64,000 nt of DNA from Synechococcus sp. CC9605 (GCF_000012625.1 NC_007516.1:1612001-1676000); one strand, 5' to 3'; numbered from the stretch's first letter, positions 43,178-54,117 are shown. Program-made: numbers and translations. The notes: generated from the sequence alone by a model not told the origin.

Positions 43178-43672
43178 TCAGAGAGCCTGACAGAGACTGG
43201 CGCCGGCCAGCATCAAACCCGCCGAGGTGGCCATGGCTCGTCCCAGACGACCCAGGATCGGGCGAACCTCATGCCGGGCCACCAACAGATCCCGTTCCCG
43301 CCAGGACAGAGGCTTTTCCCAGGTCTGTCCGTCGTACCAGCCGGATTCCTCATAGTCGACGGACTCACGCAGAAGCCGCTGCATGACATAGGTCCAGCCC
43401 AGCCATTGCCGCACCAGCAACAGCAAAGGGAGCACAAGAGCGGCCACAGCGGCGGCTGCCAGAAGCCGGGGCGGGTCCTGCTTCAGGGTCCAGCTCCCAC
43501 TGGCGATCAGGCTGCACACCGGCAGCATTAGCAGCCAAAAGCCCGTAAGGCGTTGCCCGAGACGAGGTTCTTGACCCGCTGGCCAGGAGAAGAACCATGA
43601 CTCACAGAGTTGCTGGAATTCTTCAAGAGGCCGCTGCTCCGGTGGGACGGGGCAGGACACCGCTTCAGACAT
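43178..43672 (-). CDS. CGLD27 family (DUF1230) membrane protein
   Basis: A 164-aa membrane protein with two central hydrophobic helices (LTGFWLLMLPVCSLIASG and LAAAAVAALVLPLLLLV), CPVPPEQRPLEEFQQL near the start and VDYEESGWYDGQTWEK, the block conserved from cyanobacteria to plants in the CGLD27/DUF1230 family. Plant relatives affect iron-related photosynthesis traits. Function in cyanobacteria unknown. Confidence 0.75.
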   Translation of the reverse strand: MSEAVSCPVPPEQRPLEEFQQLCESWFFSWPAGQEPRLGQRLTGFWLLMLPVCSLIASGSWTLKQDPPRLLAAAAVAALVLPLLLLVRQWLGWTYVMQRLLRESVDYEESGWYDGQTWEKPLSWRERDLLVARHEVRPILGRLGRAMATSAGLMLAGASLCQAL

Positions 43673-43683
43673 GGATCAAGCGG

Positions 43684-44040
43684 TTACTGCACCGACGGTA
43701 AGAAGGTTCGGCTTTCGCCGTGACTCCAGAAGGCCTCAAGGTCGTAGTAGCCGCGCTCATCGGGCATCAGCACGTGAACGATCACATCGCCGTAATCAAG
43801 AAGCGCCCAGCGACCCTCATTCAGCCCTTCTTTACGCAAGGGAAGCAGGGCTGCCTCAGTCTCCAGGCGATCTTCAACCGACCGGGCAATGGCACGCACC
43901 TGAACGTCGGACTGACCGCCTGCGATCACCATCCAATCCGCCAGGCTGGACACCTCATCGACACGGATCAGACGGATGTCGGTGGCCTTGCGGTCATCAC
44001 AGGCATCGGCCACCAGTTCAGCAAGCTTTTCGCTATCCAT
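43684..44040 (-). CDS. rsfS: Ribosome silencing factor RsfS
   Basis: A 118-aa protein of the RsfS/Iojap family. KATDIRLIRVDEVSSLADWM then VIAGGQSDVQVRAIARSV and the C-terminal WALLDYGDVIVHVLMPDERG then YYDLEAFW are diagnostic. It binds ribosomal protein uL14 and blocks subunit joining when nutrients are scarce. ATG at 44040 is chosen; it overlaps the upstream DUF3318 gene by eight bases, so the two are translationally coupled. Confidence 0.88.
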   Translation of the reverse strand: MDSEKLAELVADACDDRKATDIRLIRVDEVSSLADWMVIAGGQSDVQVRAIARSVEDRLETEAALLPLRKEGLNEGRWALLDYGDVIVHVLMPDERGYYDLEAFWSHGESRTFLPSVQ

Positions 44041-44668
44041 AAACGTTCTCGCTGGTAACGGAGCTGCGTGAGCCCTCCTGTTGGGCCATTTCAGCTCTGG
44101 CCTTGCTGGCACTCTTGCGCAGCGCCTCAAGGCGGTCTTCGTAGTAGCTGCGGCGGCGCTTCTTGCGGGTCTTTTCGACCAGCTCCTTCAACGCGCCCCC
44201 AAGACTGCGATAGGCGTTCGGCACGCTGTACCCAAATCGGCAGGCCAGGTCGATCGCCCGCTCGTCGGCACTGATGGCGTCCTGCAGGCGTTTCTCGGAA
44301 TTGTTCTTCAGGTAGAGCCGGTACCCCGCAAAGCCGGACAAGCCAAGGGCCATCAACAGCAGCAGGCCATCTTGAACCCACAATTCACCGATGGCACCAC
44401 CCAGGCCGATGGCCAGAGCCGCCATCTCCCACCCATCCCGGGGAATAGTGTCGTTCTGGATCCGACCGACCTCATGCCAGAACAGCAAGTTCCGGTGATC
44501 CAACGCAAGGGCATCCCATTCATCGAGATCCACCTGGATCTCCACTTCATCCCTGCCAATCTCCTCAAGGGTGATGAGGGGAGGATCGACTGCAGCAGCT
44601 GATTCCACAAACACCCAGCTCTGCATTTCTGGTGGCAGCAGCCCCTTCAGGCGCTGGAGCTCACTCAT
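44033..44668 (-). CDS. DUF3318 protein
   Basis: A 211-aa protein of the cyanobacterial DUF3318 family. SELQRLKGLLPPEMQSWVFV is the N-terminal signature, HRNLLFWHEVGRIQNDTIP the central one. Two hydrophobic segments around residues 82-115 may insert in a membrane, and the C-terminal third is Lys/Arg-rich. It sits upstream of rsfS, a gene order seen commonly in cyanobacteria. Function unknown. Confidence 0.7.
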   Translation of the reverse strand: MSELQRLKGLLPPEMQSWVFVESAAAVDPPLITLEEIGRDEVEIQVDLDEWDALALDHRNLLFWHEVGRIQNDTIPRDGWEMAALAIGLGGAIGELWVQDGLLLLMALGLSGFAGYRLYLKNNSEKRLQDAISADERAIDLACRFGYSVPNAYRSLGGALKELVEKTRKKRRRSYYEDRLEALRKSASKARAEMAQQEGSRSSVTSENVYG

Positions 44669-44772
44669 TGCAACTCTGGTGCTGATCTTCCATCACCGTA
44701 GCGAGGCCAAGTCCCCTAGTTGGGGCGAGGCCGCGTGAGAGGCTTGATCTGTTTGGCCAAGGACGATTTCCC

Positions 44773-47700
44773 ATGCCGAGGCGGTCTGATCTGCGTCGCA
44801 TTCTCCTGCTGGGATCTGGTCCGATCGTGATCGGTCAGGCCTGTGAGTTCGATTACTCCGGAACTCAGGCCTGCAAGGCCCTCAGAGCCGAGGAATTCGA
44901 AGTCATCCTGATCAACTCCAATCCGGCGTCGATCATGACCGACCCGGAGATGGCGGACCGCACCTACATCGAGCCGCTCACGCCGGACGTCGTGACGCGG
45001 GTGATCGAAAAAGAGCGGCCAGATGCTCTGCTGCCAACCATGGGCGGGCAGACCGCCCTCAACCTGGCGGTCACCCTGGCGGAAAACGGCACCCTCGAAC
45101 GCTTTGGCGTCGAGTTGATCGGTGCCGACCTCAAGGCGATCCAAAAGGCGGAAGACCGTCTGCTGTTCAAGCAGGCCATGGAGCGCATCGGGGTGAAGGT
45201 TTGCCCTTCGGGCATTGCCTCATCCCAGGAAGAAGCTGAAGCCGTGGGAGCCGCGATCGGAAGTTTCCCCCGGATCATCAGGCCCGCCTTCACCCTGGGG
45301 GGAAGTGGCGGGGGCATTGCCTACAACCCCGAGGAATATGCAGCGATCTGCAAGAGCGGACTTGAGGCGAGTCCGGTGTCACAGATTCTGATCGAGCAAT
45401 CGCTCCTGGGCTGGAAGGAATTCGAGCTTGAGGTAATGCGTGATCTGGCGGACAACGTCGTGATCGTCTGCAGCATCGAAAATCTCGACCCCATGGGGGT
45501 GCATACGGGGGATTCGATCACGGTGGCTCCCGCCCAGACCCTCACGGACCGGGAGTACCAGCGGTTGCGCGACCAGTCGATCGCCATCATTCGGGAGATC
45601 GGCGTCGCAACGGGCGGCAGCAACATCCAGTTCGCGATCAATCCCGACAACGGCGACGTTGTGGTGATCGAAATGAATCCCAGGGTGAGCCGATCATCGG
45701 CCCTGGCCAGCAAGGCCACCGGTTTCCCGATCGCCAAGATCGCCGCTCGCCTCGCCGTCGGCTACATCCTCGACGAAATCCTCAACGACATCACCGGCAA
45801 GACGCCTGCCTGCTTCGAGCCGACGATTGATTACGTCGTCACCAAAATCCCCCGCTTCGCCTTCGAAAAATTCCGAGGCAGTCCGGCAGTACTCACCACT
45901 TCAATGAAATCGGTGGGAGAAGCGATGGCCATCGGCCGCTGTTTCGAAGAGTCGTTCCAGAAAGCCATGCGTTCCCTGGAAACCGGGTTCTCGGGCTGGG
46001 GAGGCGACCGGGAAGAACCGGAGCTCACTGATGGTGAGTTGGATCGTCAGCTGAGGACCCCCTCTCCGGAGCGCATCCTCAGCGTGCGCACAGCAATGGT
46101 GCGAGGACGCAGCGATGAGGAGATTCATCAGATCAGCAGGATTGACCCATGGTTCCTCGCCAAACTGCGTCGGATCATTGAGGCGGAGGCCAGGCTGATC
46201 AAAGGCAAAAGCCTGGATCAGCTGGATGCCGACAGCCTGTTTGAAGCCAAGCAGCTGGGTTTTTCAGACCGACAGATCGCCTGGCACACCAACAGCGACG
46301 AATTGTCTGTGCGTCAGCGGCGGCATCAGCTCGAGGTTCGCGCCGTCTTCAAAACCGTCGACACCTGCGCAGCGGAGTTCGCCTCCTCCACTCCTTATCA
46401 CTACTCGAGCTACGAACGTCCCTTGCAGACCCTGCAGGCTGACGGATCCCTCAAGCCACTTCCCGCTTCAACTGAGGTGAGTCGCCGTGAGGGCGGCCGC
46501 AAGATGATGATCCTCGGTGGTGGACCCAACCGGATCGGGCAGGGCATCGAATTCGACTATTGCTGCTGTCATGCCTCCTTTGCGGGGCAGGACCAGGGGA
46601 TCACCACAGTGATGGTGAACAGCAATCCTGAAACGGTATCCACCGATTACGACACCAGCGACAGCCTCTACTTCGAACCGCTCACCCTGGAGGACGTTCT
46701 CAATGTGATCGAAGCGGAGCGTCCTGATGGCGTGGTGGTGCAATTCGGTGGACAGACGCCTCTGAAACTCGCGATTCCCCTGCTGCGCTGGCTGGACAGT
46801 GATGAGGGGCGCGCCACAGGCACCAGCATCTGGGGCACCTCCCCTGAATCGATTGACCGGGCCGAGGACCGCGAGCAGTTCGAAGCCATCCTCCGCGATC
46901 TGAACATCCGCCAACCTCGCAACGGCTTGGCACGCAGCGAGGAGGAAGCACGGGCCGTGGCCACACGAGTGGGCTACCCGGTCGTCGTGCGTCCCTCCTA
47001 CGTCCTGGGCGGGCGGGCCATGGAGGTGGTGTTCGACGAAGAGGAACTCAACCGCTACATGCGCGAAGCCGTGCAGGTGGAGCCGGACCATCCGGTGCTG
47101 ATTGACCAGTATCTCGATAATGCTGTTGAAGTGGATGTGGACGCCCTCTGCGATCACACCGGAGCTGTGATCGTCGGTGGGCTGATGGAGCACATCGAAC
47201 CGGCGGGAATCCATTCCGGAGACTCAGCCTGCTGCCTGCCCGCGGTTTCCCTCGGCGAGGCGGCACTGAACACGATTCGTGAGTGGAGTCGCTCCCTGGC
47301 GCAAACGCTCGAAGTGCGGGGTCTTATCAACCTCCAGTTCGCCGTGCAGCGCAACACCGATGGATCTGAAGTGGTCTACATCATCGAAGCCAACCCCCGC
47401 GCCTCCAGGACGGTTCCCTTCGTCGCCAAGGCCACAGGTCAACCTCTCGCTCGCCTGGCAACCCGACTGATGGCGGGCGAAACCCTGACCGACATCGGCA
47501 TGACCAGCGAGCCAAAGCCGCCGCTTCAGTCGATCAAGGAGGCGGTGCTGCCGTTCCGGCGCTTCCCGGGGGCAGACACGGTGCTCGGACCGGAAATGCG
47601 CTCCACGGGAGAGGTGATGGGATCCGCCAACAGTTTCGGCGCGGCCTATGCCAAGGCTGAACTCGGCGCTGGAGAAGCGCTGCCCACCCAGGGGACGGTG

Positions 47701-48096
47701 TTCCTCTCCACCCACGACCGTGACAAACAGGCTCTGGTGCCCATTGCCGCTCGGCTGATCGAACTCGGGTTCGATGTGACGGCCACCTCAGGCACGGCTC
47801 AGGCGCTCGCCAACGCCGGGTTGAAGGTGCAATCGGTGCTCAAGGTTCATGAGGGGCGCCCCAATATCGAGGATCAGATCCGCTCCAATCAGGTGCAGCT
47901 GGTAATCAACACACCGATCGGCCGTCAAGCTGCTCATGACGACAAGTACCTGCGTCGGGCAGCGCTCGATTACGCCGTTCCAACGGTGACGACCCTTGCG
48001 GGAGCGCGGGCAGCGGTGGAGGCGATCTCTGCGCTCCAGCAACAGCCGAGGCTCAGCATCCACGCCCTGCAGGACGTGCACGCCATTCAGCGTTAG
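44773..48096 (+). CDS. carB: Carbamoyl-phosphate synthase large subunit
   Basis: A 1107-aa enzyme, slightly longer than the usual 1070-1080. It has the internal duplication expected: [20 protein letters not shown] at the N-terminus and [20 protein letters not shown] near residue 580, with ATP-grasp domains and an allosteric MGS-like C-terminal domain. It makes carbamoyl phosphate from bicarbonate, ATP and glutamine-derived ammonia for pyrimidine and arginine synthesis; carA is not adjacent here. The gene stands alone with an ATG at 44773. Confidence 0.95.
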   Translation: MPRRSDLRRILLLGSGPIVIGQACEFDYSGTQACKALRAEEFEVILINSNPASIMTDPEMADRTYIEPLTPDVVTRVIEKERPDALLPTMGGQTALNLAVTLAENGTLERFGVELIGADLKAIQKAEDRLLFKQAMERIGVKVCPSGIASSQEEAEAVGAAIGSFPRIIRPAFTLGGSGGGIAYNPEEYAAICKSGLEASPVSQILIEQSLLGWKEFELEVMRDLADNVVIVCSIENLDPMGVHTGDSITVAPAQTLTDREYQRLRDQSIAIIREIGVATGGSNIQFAINPDNGDVVVIEMNPRVSRSSALASKATGFPIAKIAARLAVGYILDEILNDITGKTPACFEPTIDYVVTKIPRFAFEKFRGSPAVLTTSMKSVGEAMAIGRCFEESFQKAMRSLETGFSGWGGDREEPELTDGELDRQLRTPSPERILSVRTAMVRGRSDEEIHQISRIDPWFLAKLRRIIEAEARLIKGKSLDQLDADSLFEAKQLGFSDRQIAWHTNSDELSVRQRRHQLEVRAVFKTVDTCAAEFASSTPYHYSSYERPLQTLQADGSLKPLPASTEVSRREGGRKMMILGGGPNRIGQGIEFDYCCCHASFAGQDQGITTVMVNSNPETVSTDYDTSDSLYFEPLTLEDVLNVIEAERPDGVVVQFGGQTPLKLAIPLLRWLDSDEGRATGTSIWGTSPESIDRAEDREQFEAILRDLNIRQPRNGLARSEEEARAVATRVGYPVVVRPSYVLGGRAMEVVFDEEELNRYMREAVQVEPDHPVLIDQYLDNAVEVDVDALCDHTGAVIVGGLMEHIEPAGIHSGDSACCLPAVSLGEAALNTIREWSRSLAQTLEVRGLINLQFAVQRNTDGSEVVYIIEANPRASRTVPFVAKATGQPLARLATRLMAGETLTDIGMTSEPKPPLQSIKEAVLPFRRFPGADTVLGPEMRSTGEVMGSANSFGAAYAKAELGAGEALPTQGTVFLSTHDRDKQALVPIAARLIELGFDVTATSGTAQALANAGLKVQSVLKVHEGRPNIEDQIRSNQVQLVINTPIGRQAAHDDKYLRRAALDYAVPTVTTLAGARAAVEAISALQQQPRLSIHALQDVHAIQR

Positions 48097-48131
48097 GCCA
48101 CCGGTAGGGTTGCTGAAGCCACCTCACCGTT

Positions 48132-48797
48132 GTGACAGCCTCCGTTCCCGTTAAGCCTGGAAGCGACCTGCGTGATGACTTCCGTCGCGCCTACGAGAAC
48201 CGCTACACCTGGGAGCCTGGATTCTCCGGCTATCGCGGCCGCTGCATCTGGCAACAGGGCGATCAACGGGTCGAGGGCACGTTTGAGATCGGCGCCGATC
48301 TCAAAGCCAAGGTGCAAGGCATTGAAAACGAAGAGATTCTCAAGGCAGTGAATTCCCAGCTCTGGGAAGTAGCGATCCATCGCGTGCGTCGCAGCTTCGA
48401 GCAGACCCACGGTGAGAACACCTTCACTGCTGGCGACACCAACGATGTGGGAACCGAAGTGCTCGTCGGTGGCAAGGGTGTCGGGGACAAGTACCGCATC
48501 AAGGATGACGTGGTGACCATGGTTCACCGTCACATCCACGGCACCGTCGTGACGATCTACACCACCGATGTCACCGACACGGGTGCGGGCTACCTCAGCC
48601 ACACCTACACCAGTCAGTACGCCGACCCAGCGACGGGAGAAACCAGGGGCGGCCGCAGCAGCTTCCAAGACAGCTTCGCTCCTCTGCCTGGAGATGGCCC
48701 CTGGGTGCTGACCGAGCGGGTTGTGAGCACCGAGGCCCATGGCGATACCCCCGCCGGAAGCCAGACCTTCCGTTTTGAAGATCTCGAATCGCTCTGA
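48132..48797 (+). CDS. DUF3386 protein
   Basis: A 221-aa soluble protein of the cyanobacterial DUF3386 family. FRRAYENRYTWEPGFSGYRG near the N-terminus and the C-terminal GYLSHTYTSQYADP then FQDSFAPLPG look like the conserved blocks. The fold seems beta-rich, and its function is unknown. GTG start at 48132 lies 35 bases after carB. It may be cotranscribed with carB. Confidence 0.7.
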   Translation: MTASVPVKPGSDLRDDFRRAYENRYTWEPGFSGYRGRCIWQQGDQRVEGTFEIGADLKAKVQGIENEEILKAVNSQLWEVAIHRVRRSFEQTHGENTFTAGDTNDVGTEVLVGGKGVGDKYRIKDDVVTMVHRHIHGTVVTIYTTDVTDTGAGYLSHTYTSQYADPATGETRGGRSSFQDSFAPLPGDGPWVLTERVVSTEAHGDTPAGSQTFRFEDLESL

Positions 48798-48853
48798 GTT
48801 GATTGCCGGTGCAAGCCGGCTATGAGACGATCCGCCCAAACCTGTTGAAAGGC

Positions 48854-50206
48854 ATGGGCGGATTCGAGTCGACCATTCAGGCCATCAATGGCCCGATCAA
48901 CAGCATCGTCTGGGGATGGCCCACCGTCCTTTTGATTGCCGTGACGGGCATTCTTTTGATGGTGGGCCTGCGGTTTATGCCGCTGCAACGGCTGGGCTAT
49001 GGCATCTCGATGATGCTGCGGCCGGCTGCATCACAAACGGAAGGGGAGATCACCCCCTTTCAAGCGCTGATGACGTCGTTGTCGGCCACGATCGGCACGG
49101 GAAACATCGCCGGTGTGGCCGGAGCCATCGCCGTTGGTGGCCCCGGCGCCGTCTTTTGGATGTGGATCATCGCGATCTTCGGCATCGCCACCAAGTACGC
49201 CGAAGCAGTGCTCGCGGTTCAGTTCCGCGAAACCGATGGAGACGGCAACCACGTTGGTGGGCCGATGTACTACATCCGCAACGGACTCGGCAGCGGCTGG
49301 AGCTGGATGGCGGGCCTGTTTGCCCTCTTCGGCATGTTGGCGGGATTTGGCATCGGCAATGGGGTTCAGGCCTTTGAGGTGTCATCTGCCCTAAGCCTGA
49401 TCGGCATCCCGAAGCTGGCCACCGGAGTCGTTTTGGCGGCCCTGGTCTTTGCTGTCGTTATCGGGGGGATCAAGCGCATCGCCCAGGCGGCCTCCGCCAT
49501 TGTTCCGTTGATGTCGATCCTTTACGTCGCTGCATGCCTTCTGGTGTTGTTGGCCAATCTGGGCAGCGTGCCTGAAGCCTTCGTCACGATTTTCTCCAAC
49601 GCCTTCTCCGGCCAAGCCGCTGCCGGTGGTGCCCTCGGTCAGGTGGTGCTGATGGGCTTCAAACAGGGCATCTTTTCGAATGAAGCGGGCCTCGGCAGCG
49701 CTCCGATCGCTCACGCAGCCGCCAAAACCGATGATCCCGTTCGCCAGGGCACTGTAGCCATGCTGGGCACCTTCATCGACACCCTGATCATCTGCACGAT
49801 GACCGCTTTGGTGATTATAACCACCAAAGCCAATCTGATCCTCGATGCAGCCGGCGACAAACTCAGTGGAGCAGACCTCTCCATCGCTGCCTTCAACACC
49901 GGCATCGCCGGCAGCGGCCTGGTGGTGACCCTGGGATTGGTGGTCTTCGCCTTCACCACCATTCTCGGCTGGAGCTTCTACGGCGAGCGCTGCACCACCT
50001 ATCTGTTCGGCGACTCCGCCGTTCTGCCCTTTCGTCTGACTTGGGTGGCTGTCGTCGTGATTGGTGCTGTTGCCGGCGACCGCGGCGTGATCTGGTCGAT
50101 AGCAGACACCCTGAACGGCCTGATGGCTCTCCCCAACCTCGTGGCATTGATCCTGCTATCCGGAACTGTGTTCAAACTCACCAAGGCCTACAGCTTCAGC
50201 GACTGA
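48854..50206 (+). CDS. Sodium:alanine symporter (AGCS family)
   Basis: A protein of about 450 aa with ten or so transmembrane helices. FQALMTSLSATIGTGNIAGV and the WMWIIAIFGIATKYAEAVLA segment are the signature of the alanine/glycine:cation symporter family. VSSALSLIGIPKLATG, NEAGLGSAPIAHAAAK and the final helices complete it. It imports small neutral amino acids with sodium. The ATG at 48854 follows GAAAGG; a TTG at 48803 is less likely. Confidence 0.85.
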   Translation: MGGFESTIQAINGPINSIVWGWPTVLLIAVTGILLMVGLRFMPLQRLGYGISMMLRPAASQTEGEITPFQALMTSLSATIGTGNIAGVAGAIAVGGPGAVFWMWIIAIFGIATKYAEAVLAVQFRETDGDGNHVGGPMYYIRNGLGSGWSWMAGLFALFGMLAGFGIGNGVQAFEVSSALSLIGIPKLATGVVLAALVFAVVIGGIKRIAQAASAIVPLMSILYVAACLLVLLANLGSVPEAFVTIFSNAFSGQAAAGGALGQVVLMGFKQGIFSNEAGLGSAPIAHAAAKTDDPVRQGTVAMLGTFIDTLIICTMTALVIITTKANLILDAAGDKLSGADLSIAAFNTGIAGSGLVVTLGLVVFAFTTILGWSFYGERCTTYLFGDSAVLPFRLTWVAVVVIGAVAGDRGVIWSIADTLNGLMALPNLVALILLSGTVFKLTKAYSFSD

Positions 50207-50223
50207 GCACAGCGGCGAACAAT

Positions 50224-50254
50224 AAAAAAGGGGGGCTGTTGAGCCCCCCTTTTT
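50224..50254. terminator. Bidirectional terminator
   Basis: GGGGGGCT GTTG AGCCCCCC (50230-50249), preceded by six A and followed by five T, lies between the convergent symporter and DUF6447-like genes and can serve both. Confidence 0.85.
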
Positions 50255-50267
50255 AGTCGTCAGACGA

Positions 50268-50498
50268 TCAACCCTGATCGGGCAACGGAGCGACGGACTT
50301 GAGCTTTTCATTGAGCTCTGTGGCCAGGCTCTGGCGGCCCACCGCCAGCACCTTGAGGGTGTCTTCGTGCATCCGCAGCTGAGCGTCGGCAACCTGCATG
50401 CCACGCACAAGCTCCTTGAGCTCGTTGGGAAGCGTATTCAGGTCGTAGCGCTTGCCCTCAAAGGTCAAGACAGGGTTCTGGGCTGCAGAGTCAGTCAT
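50268..50498 (-). CDS. DUF6447-like small conserved protein
   Basis: A 76-aa soluble protein with VLTFEGKRYDLNTLPNELKE then LVRGMQVADAQLRMHEDTLK, a pattern I associate with the DUF6447 family. It looks helical after a short N-terminal beta part. It ends 14 bases from the shared terminator. Function unknown. Confidence 0.6.
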   Translation of the reverse strand: MTDSAAQNPVLTFEGKRYDLNTLPNELKELVRGMQVADAQLRMHEDTLKVLAVGRQSLATELNEKLKSVAPLPDQG

Positions 50499-50547
50499 CG
50501 TTCATCGCCGGGATGGCGGTGTACCGGCGGCCAGATCGTAGAGGGAT

Positions 50548-52293
50548 TCAGGACTTTTGCCGATCTCGAATGAACTGTCGTTCGCACAGTTCGCGGTAAC
50601 GCCCACCACGCTGCATCAAGTCGTCGTGGGTGCCTCGATCGACAACCGCTCCTTTTTCAAGAACCACAATGCGATCGGCCTCCTGAACCGTGGCCAGACG
50701 GTGGGCGATCACCAACACCGTTCGTCCCTTCATCGCCTGCTTCAGACCGAGTTGCACCGCAGCCTCCGCTTCAGCATCGAGGGCACTGGTGGCTTCATCC
50801 AGCAGCAGCAGCGCTGGATTACCAAGCACTGCCCGGGCAATGGCGATCCGCTGCAGTTGTCCACCGGAAACATTGGTTCCCCGTTCCTCGAGCTGAGTGT
50901 CATACCCCTGGGGCAAGGCACGGATGAAATCATCCGCATTGGCCAAGCGAGCCGCATCGCGAACCTCGTCATCGGTCGCACGGCGCCCGAAACGAATCGC
51001 TTCGGCAATGGTTCCGGAGAACACGGTGGTGCGCTGCGGAACCAGGGCCACCTGCTGACGCAGCTCTCGGGCGCGCATCAAGCTGATGTCCGTGCCGTCG
51101 AGACGGATCTCGCCCTGTTGCACCGTGTTGAACCGCAGCAGGAGCGACAGCAAGGTGCTTTTGCCCGCACCAGAGGGGCCAACAATGGCCAACACCTGGC
51201 CCGCATCCACCCGCAGATTGAGTTGATGCAGCACCGGCTGGGCTGGGTCATAGCCAAAGCTCACCTGGTCAAAGACCAGATCGCCCCGGAGAGCACCGAT
51301 GGATTGCGCCTCGGCTGGATCCGCAGCCTCCTGAGGCTCTCGCTCGATCTCCCGCAGACGTCGCAGCGACGCCTGACCCTGCTGGAATTCGTTGAAGTTG
51401 TTGGTGACGTGGGCAATGGGATCGATCAGCACGATCAGCCCCGTCAGGTAACTGCTCAACCCTGCAATGCTCAGATCACCGGTCTGGATCCGCCAGGCTC
51501 CGAGGGCCAGCACGGCAAACAGACCAACCACCTCGATGATGCCAACCACCGGATGCTGGAGCGCCACAAGGCTGTAGGTGCGGTGGCGTGCCTGCCTGTG
51601 TTGGTCGATTTCTGTCTCGAAACGGTCCTGCAGCCAGGGCTCGGCGGCAAAAGCACGCACCAGGGGCAAACCTTCGATGGCCTCACCCAGCAGACCGGCC
51701 AGTTCGCTCACCTTTTTCTGACTGCGTTCCGTGGCCGCCATCACGCGAGCACCGAACAGGCTGATCAGCCAGACGATCACCGGCGCCAGCAACAGGATGG
51801 CCAGCGTCAGTTTCCAGTCGAGCCATAGCATCATCCCCAGCACAGCAACCAGCTGAAGCACGCTGGGGACCGTGTCGTGGATGGTCTTATACAGCACCTC
51901 GCTAACGCGATCCGCGTCTTCGGTGAAGCGGTAGGTGAGGTCGCCGGCCGAGAGCTTCTCCAACGCCCCGAGCTCCACGGTCTGCAGGCGGCGAAACAGA
52001 TCGCGCCGTAAGTCCTGGCTCACCAGCAGTGCAGGCCCGGCAAGGAGAGAGTCCTGACCGAACTGGGCGATTTTCTGAACAGCAAAAATCAGCAATGCCA
52101 GTCCGATCAGCTGAAGCACACGGACGAGATCACCCGATCCCAACGCAGGAAACAAATCTCCAGCCAGCTGGACGAGCAGCGGGAAGCTGCCGACGTAAAT
52201 CACCATGCAGCAGCCTCCCCAGAGCAGTTCCCGCAGGTGGGGGCGAAGCAACGGCAGCAGCCGGCGGAATCCGGCCTGGGATGGGGTCAGCAT
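50548..52293 (-). CDS. ABC transporter, fused permease-ATPase (MsbA-like)
   Basis: A 581-aa half-transporter. The N-terminal six-helix membrane domain covers about residues 15-310. The ATPase follows with Walker A GPSGAGKSTLL, signature NVSGGQLQRIAIARA, Walker B ALLLLDEATSALD and the H-loop LVIAHRLAT. It is an exporter of the MsbA/lipid or multidrug kind, acting as a homodimer. The substrate is not evident. Confidence 0.88.
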   Translation of the reverse strand: MLTPSQAGFRRLLPLLRPHLRELLWGGCCMVIYVGSFPLLVQLAGDLFPALGSGDLVRVLQLIGLALLIFAVQKIAQFGQDSLLAGPALLVSQDLRRDLFRRLQTVELGALEKLSAGDLTYRFTEDADRVSEVLYKTIHDTVPSVLQLVAVLGMMLWLDWKLTLAILLLAPVIVWLISLFGARVMAATERSQKKVSELAGLLGEAIEGLPLVRAFAAEPWLQDRFETEIDQHRQARHRTYSLVALQHPVVGIIEVVGLFAVLALGAWRIQTGDLSIAGLSSYLTGLIVLIDPIAHVTNNFNEFQQGQASLRRLREIEREPQEAADPAEAQSIGALRGDLVFDQVSFGYDPAQPVLHQLNLRVDAGQVLAIVGPSGAGKSTLLSLLLRFNTVQQGEIRLDGTDISLMRARELRQQVALVPQRTTVFSGTIAEAIRFGRRATDDEVRDAARLANADDFIRALPQGYDTQLEERGTNVSGGQLQRIAIARAVLGNPALLLLDEATSALDAEAEAAVQLGLKQAMKGRTVLVIAHRLATVQEADRIVVLEKGAVVDRGTHDDLMQRGGRYRELCERQFIRDRQKS

Positions 52294-52332
52294 CGCGGCA
52301 CAGTATCAATGGTGAGCTCAGAACTCTCTCCA

Positions 52333-52530
52333 ATGAAGCTGGATCAGTTCCTGAAATGGAAGGGTTGGGTCTCCACCGGCGGTGAAGCGAAGCAACGCAT
52401 CCAGATGGGTGAAGTGGAGGTGAATGGAAGCGTTGAAACCCGGCGGGGACGTCAGCTTTCTCCGGGAGATCGGGTTGTGCTTGCTGGTGAGGAGTCCGTT
52501 GTCGGGGATGAAAACGCGACCGGGCCGTAA
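52333..52530 (+). CDS. S4-domain RNA-binding protein
   Basis: A 65-aa protein consisting of one S4 RNA-binding domain: [20 protein letters not shown] then [26 protein letters not shown]. It belongs to the YbcJ/YaaA-like single-domain proteins with a role in ribosome or RNA processing. ATG at 52333. It lies 32 bases upstream of the triosephosphate isomerase gene and may be in its operon. Confidence 0.75.
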   Translation: MKLDQFLKWKGWVSTGGEAKQRIQMGEVEVNGSVETRRGRQLSPGDRVVLAGEESVVGDENATGP

Positions 52531-52562
52531 GTTGGCTGCCACATTCCATGGGGAAGCAAGGC

Positions 52563-53294
52563 GTGCGCAGACCGGTGATCGCTGGCAACTGGAAGATGCA
52601 CATGACCTGTGCACAGTCGCGGGAGTTCATGGAAGCCTTCCTGCCATTGATTGCTGACACCCCGGACGACCGCGACCTGGTGCTGGCACCGCCCTTCACG
52701 GCCCTGTCGACCATGGCGGAACTCAGCCGGAATTCCCGCGTCTGCCTGTCGAGCCAGAACGTGCACTGGGAAGGTCAAGGTGCCTTCACTGGAGAGATCT
52801 CCCCAGCGATGCTCAAGGAGCATGGTGTGACCCACACAATCGTGGGCCACAGCGAACCGCGGAAATACTTCAGTGAAAGTGACGAGCAGATCAACCACCG
52901 GGCCAGGTCATCCCAGTCCAACGGTCTGATTCCGATCGTTTGCGTTGGCGAAAGCGATGAGCAACGAGAACGGGGCGAAGCCGAACGGGTGATCCGCCGC
53001 CAGATCGAGCAGGGCCTGGAGGGTCTCGATGCCGAAAAATTAGTGGTGGCCTACGAACCGATCTGGGCGATTGGCACAGGCAAAACCTGCGCTGCCGAAG
53101 AAGCCAACCGCATCTGTGGTCTGATCCGAAGCTGGGTGGGCTCCCCCGATCTGGTGATTCAGTACGGCGGCTCCGTCAAACCCAGCAACATTGATGAATT
53201 GATGGGCATGAGCGATATCGACGGGGTGCTGGTGGGGGGTGCTTCCTTGGAGCCCGAAAGCTTTGGACGGATTGCCAACTACCAAGCGGCTTGA
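52563..53294 (+). CDS. tpiA: Triosephosphate isomerase
   Basis: A 243-aa TIM barrel enzyme with [14 protein letters not shown] at the start, active-site His in [11 protein letters not shown] and catalytic Glu in [16 protein letters not shown]. It interconverts glyceraldehyde-3-phosphate and dihydroxyacetone phosphate in the Calvin cycle and glycolysis. The GTG at 52563 fits the family's N-terminus; an ATG at 52548 adds five residues. The folP frame begins inside its 3' end. Confidence 0.95.
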   Translation: MRRPVIAGNWKMHMTCAQSREFMEAFLPLIADTPDDRDLVLAPPFTALSTMAELSRNSRVCLSSQNVHWEGQGAFTGEISPAMLKEHGVTHTIVGHSEPRKYFSESDEQINHRARSSQSNGLIPIVCVGESDEQRERGEAERVIRRQIEQGLEGLDAEKLVVAYEPIWAIGTGKTCAAEEANRICGLIRSWVGSPDLVIQYGGSVKPSNIDELMGMSDIDGVLVGGASLEPESFGRIANYQAA

Positions 53295-54117
53295 TTCAGG
53301 CGGCTGGCCCCAGGGTTGGCGCCAACGCACAGCCGTGATGGGGGTGATCAACGTCACCCCAGATTCCTTCAGTGATGGAGGGAGATTTCTGGCGAGCGAA
53401 CGGGCTCTTGCTGAAGCTCAGCGGCAACTGAGCCGCGGAGCGGACGTGTTGGATTTGGGAGCGCAAAGCACCCGCCCCGGCGCAGAGGAGGTGGGCGCCG
53501 ATGAGGAGTTGCGACGGCTTCTACCTGCGCTGAAGAGCATCCGGCAGCACTGCCCAGAGGTGCTGATCTCCATCGACACGTTTCTGGCGCCGGTGGCCGC
53601 CAAGGCACTGGACGCAGGTGCGAACTGGATCAATGATGTGAGCGGCGGCCGGCGGGATCCGGATCTGCTCCGGGTGGTCGCCGATGCGGGCTGTCCAGTG
53701 GTGCTGATGCACAGCCGCGGTGACAGCCGAACCATGGATCAGCTCACGACCTATGCCGATGTCGTGGCAGATGTGAAAGAGGCGTTGCTGGAGCGCAGTG
53801 AAGCCGCGCTTCAAGCCGGCGTTGATGAGAGCCAAATCATCTGGGATCCCGGTCTCGGCTTCGCCAAGACCCATGAGCAGAACCTGCAGCTGCTGAGGGA
53901 TCTGGAACAACTCACAGCAGGGCCACGACCGGTGCTGATCGGCCCTTCACGCAAACGCTTCATCGGTGCCGTGCTCGATGAGCCACGCCCGAAGGCGCGG
54001 CTCTGGGGAACTGCTGCCGTGGCCTGCCGCTGCGCCCAGGCGGGTGCTGCCGTGCTGCGGGTGCACGATGTGGGCCCCATCAGCCAGACGCTGCGCATGG
54101 CGGCTGCACTCTGGTGA
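53239..54117 (+). CDS. folP: Dihydropteroate synthase
   Basis: A DHPS of up to 292 aa for folate synthesis. Signature 1 is [18 protein letters not shown] and signature 2 is [26 protein letters not shown] and the C-terminal [10 protein letters not shown] complete the active-site set. The start is unclear. The TTG at 53239 overlaps tpiA by 56 bases and encodes an unusual N-terminus, and the next in-frame candidates (GTG 53335, ATG 53338) would cut off the usual strand before VMGV. The stop overlaps the glycosyltransferase start by four bases. Confidence 0.88.
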   Translation: MLPWSPKALDGLPTTKRLDSGGWPQGWRQRTAVMGVINVTPDSFSDGGRFLASERALAEAQRQLSRGADVLDLGAQSTRPGAEEVGADEELRRLLPALKSIRQHCPEVLISIDTFLAPVAAKALDAGANWINDVSGGRRDPDLLRVVADAGCPVVLMHSRGDSRTMDQLTTYADVVADVKEALLERSEAALQAGVDESQIIWDPGLGFAKTHEQNLQLLRDLEQLTAGPRPVLIGPSRKRFIGAVLDEPRPKARLWGTAAVACRCAQAGAAVLRVHDVGPISQTLRMAAALW

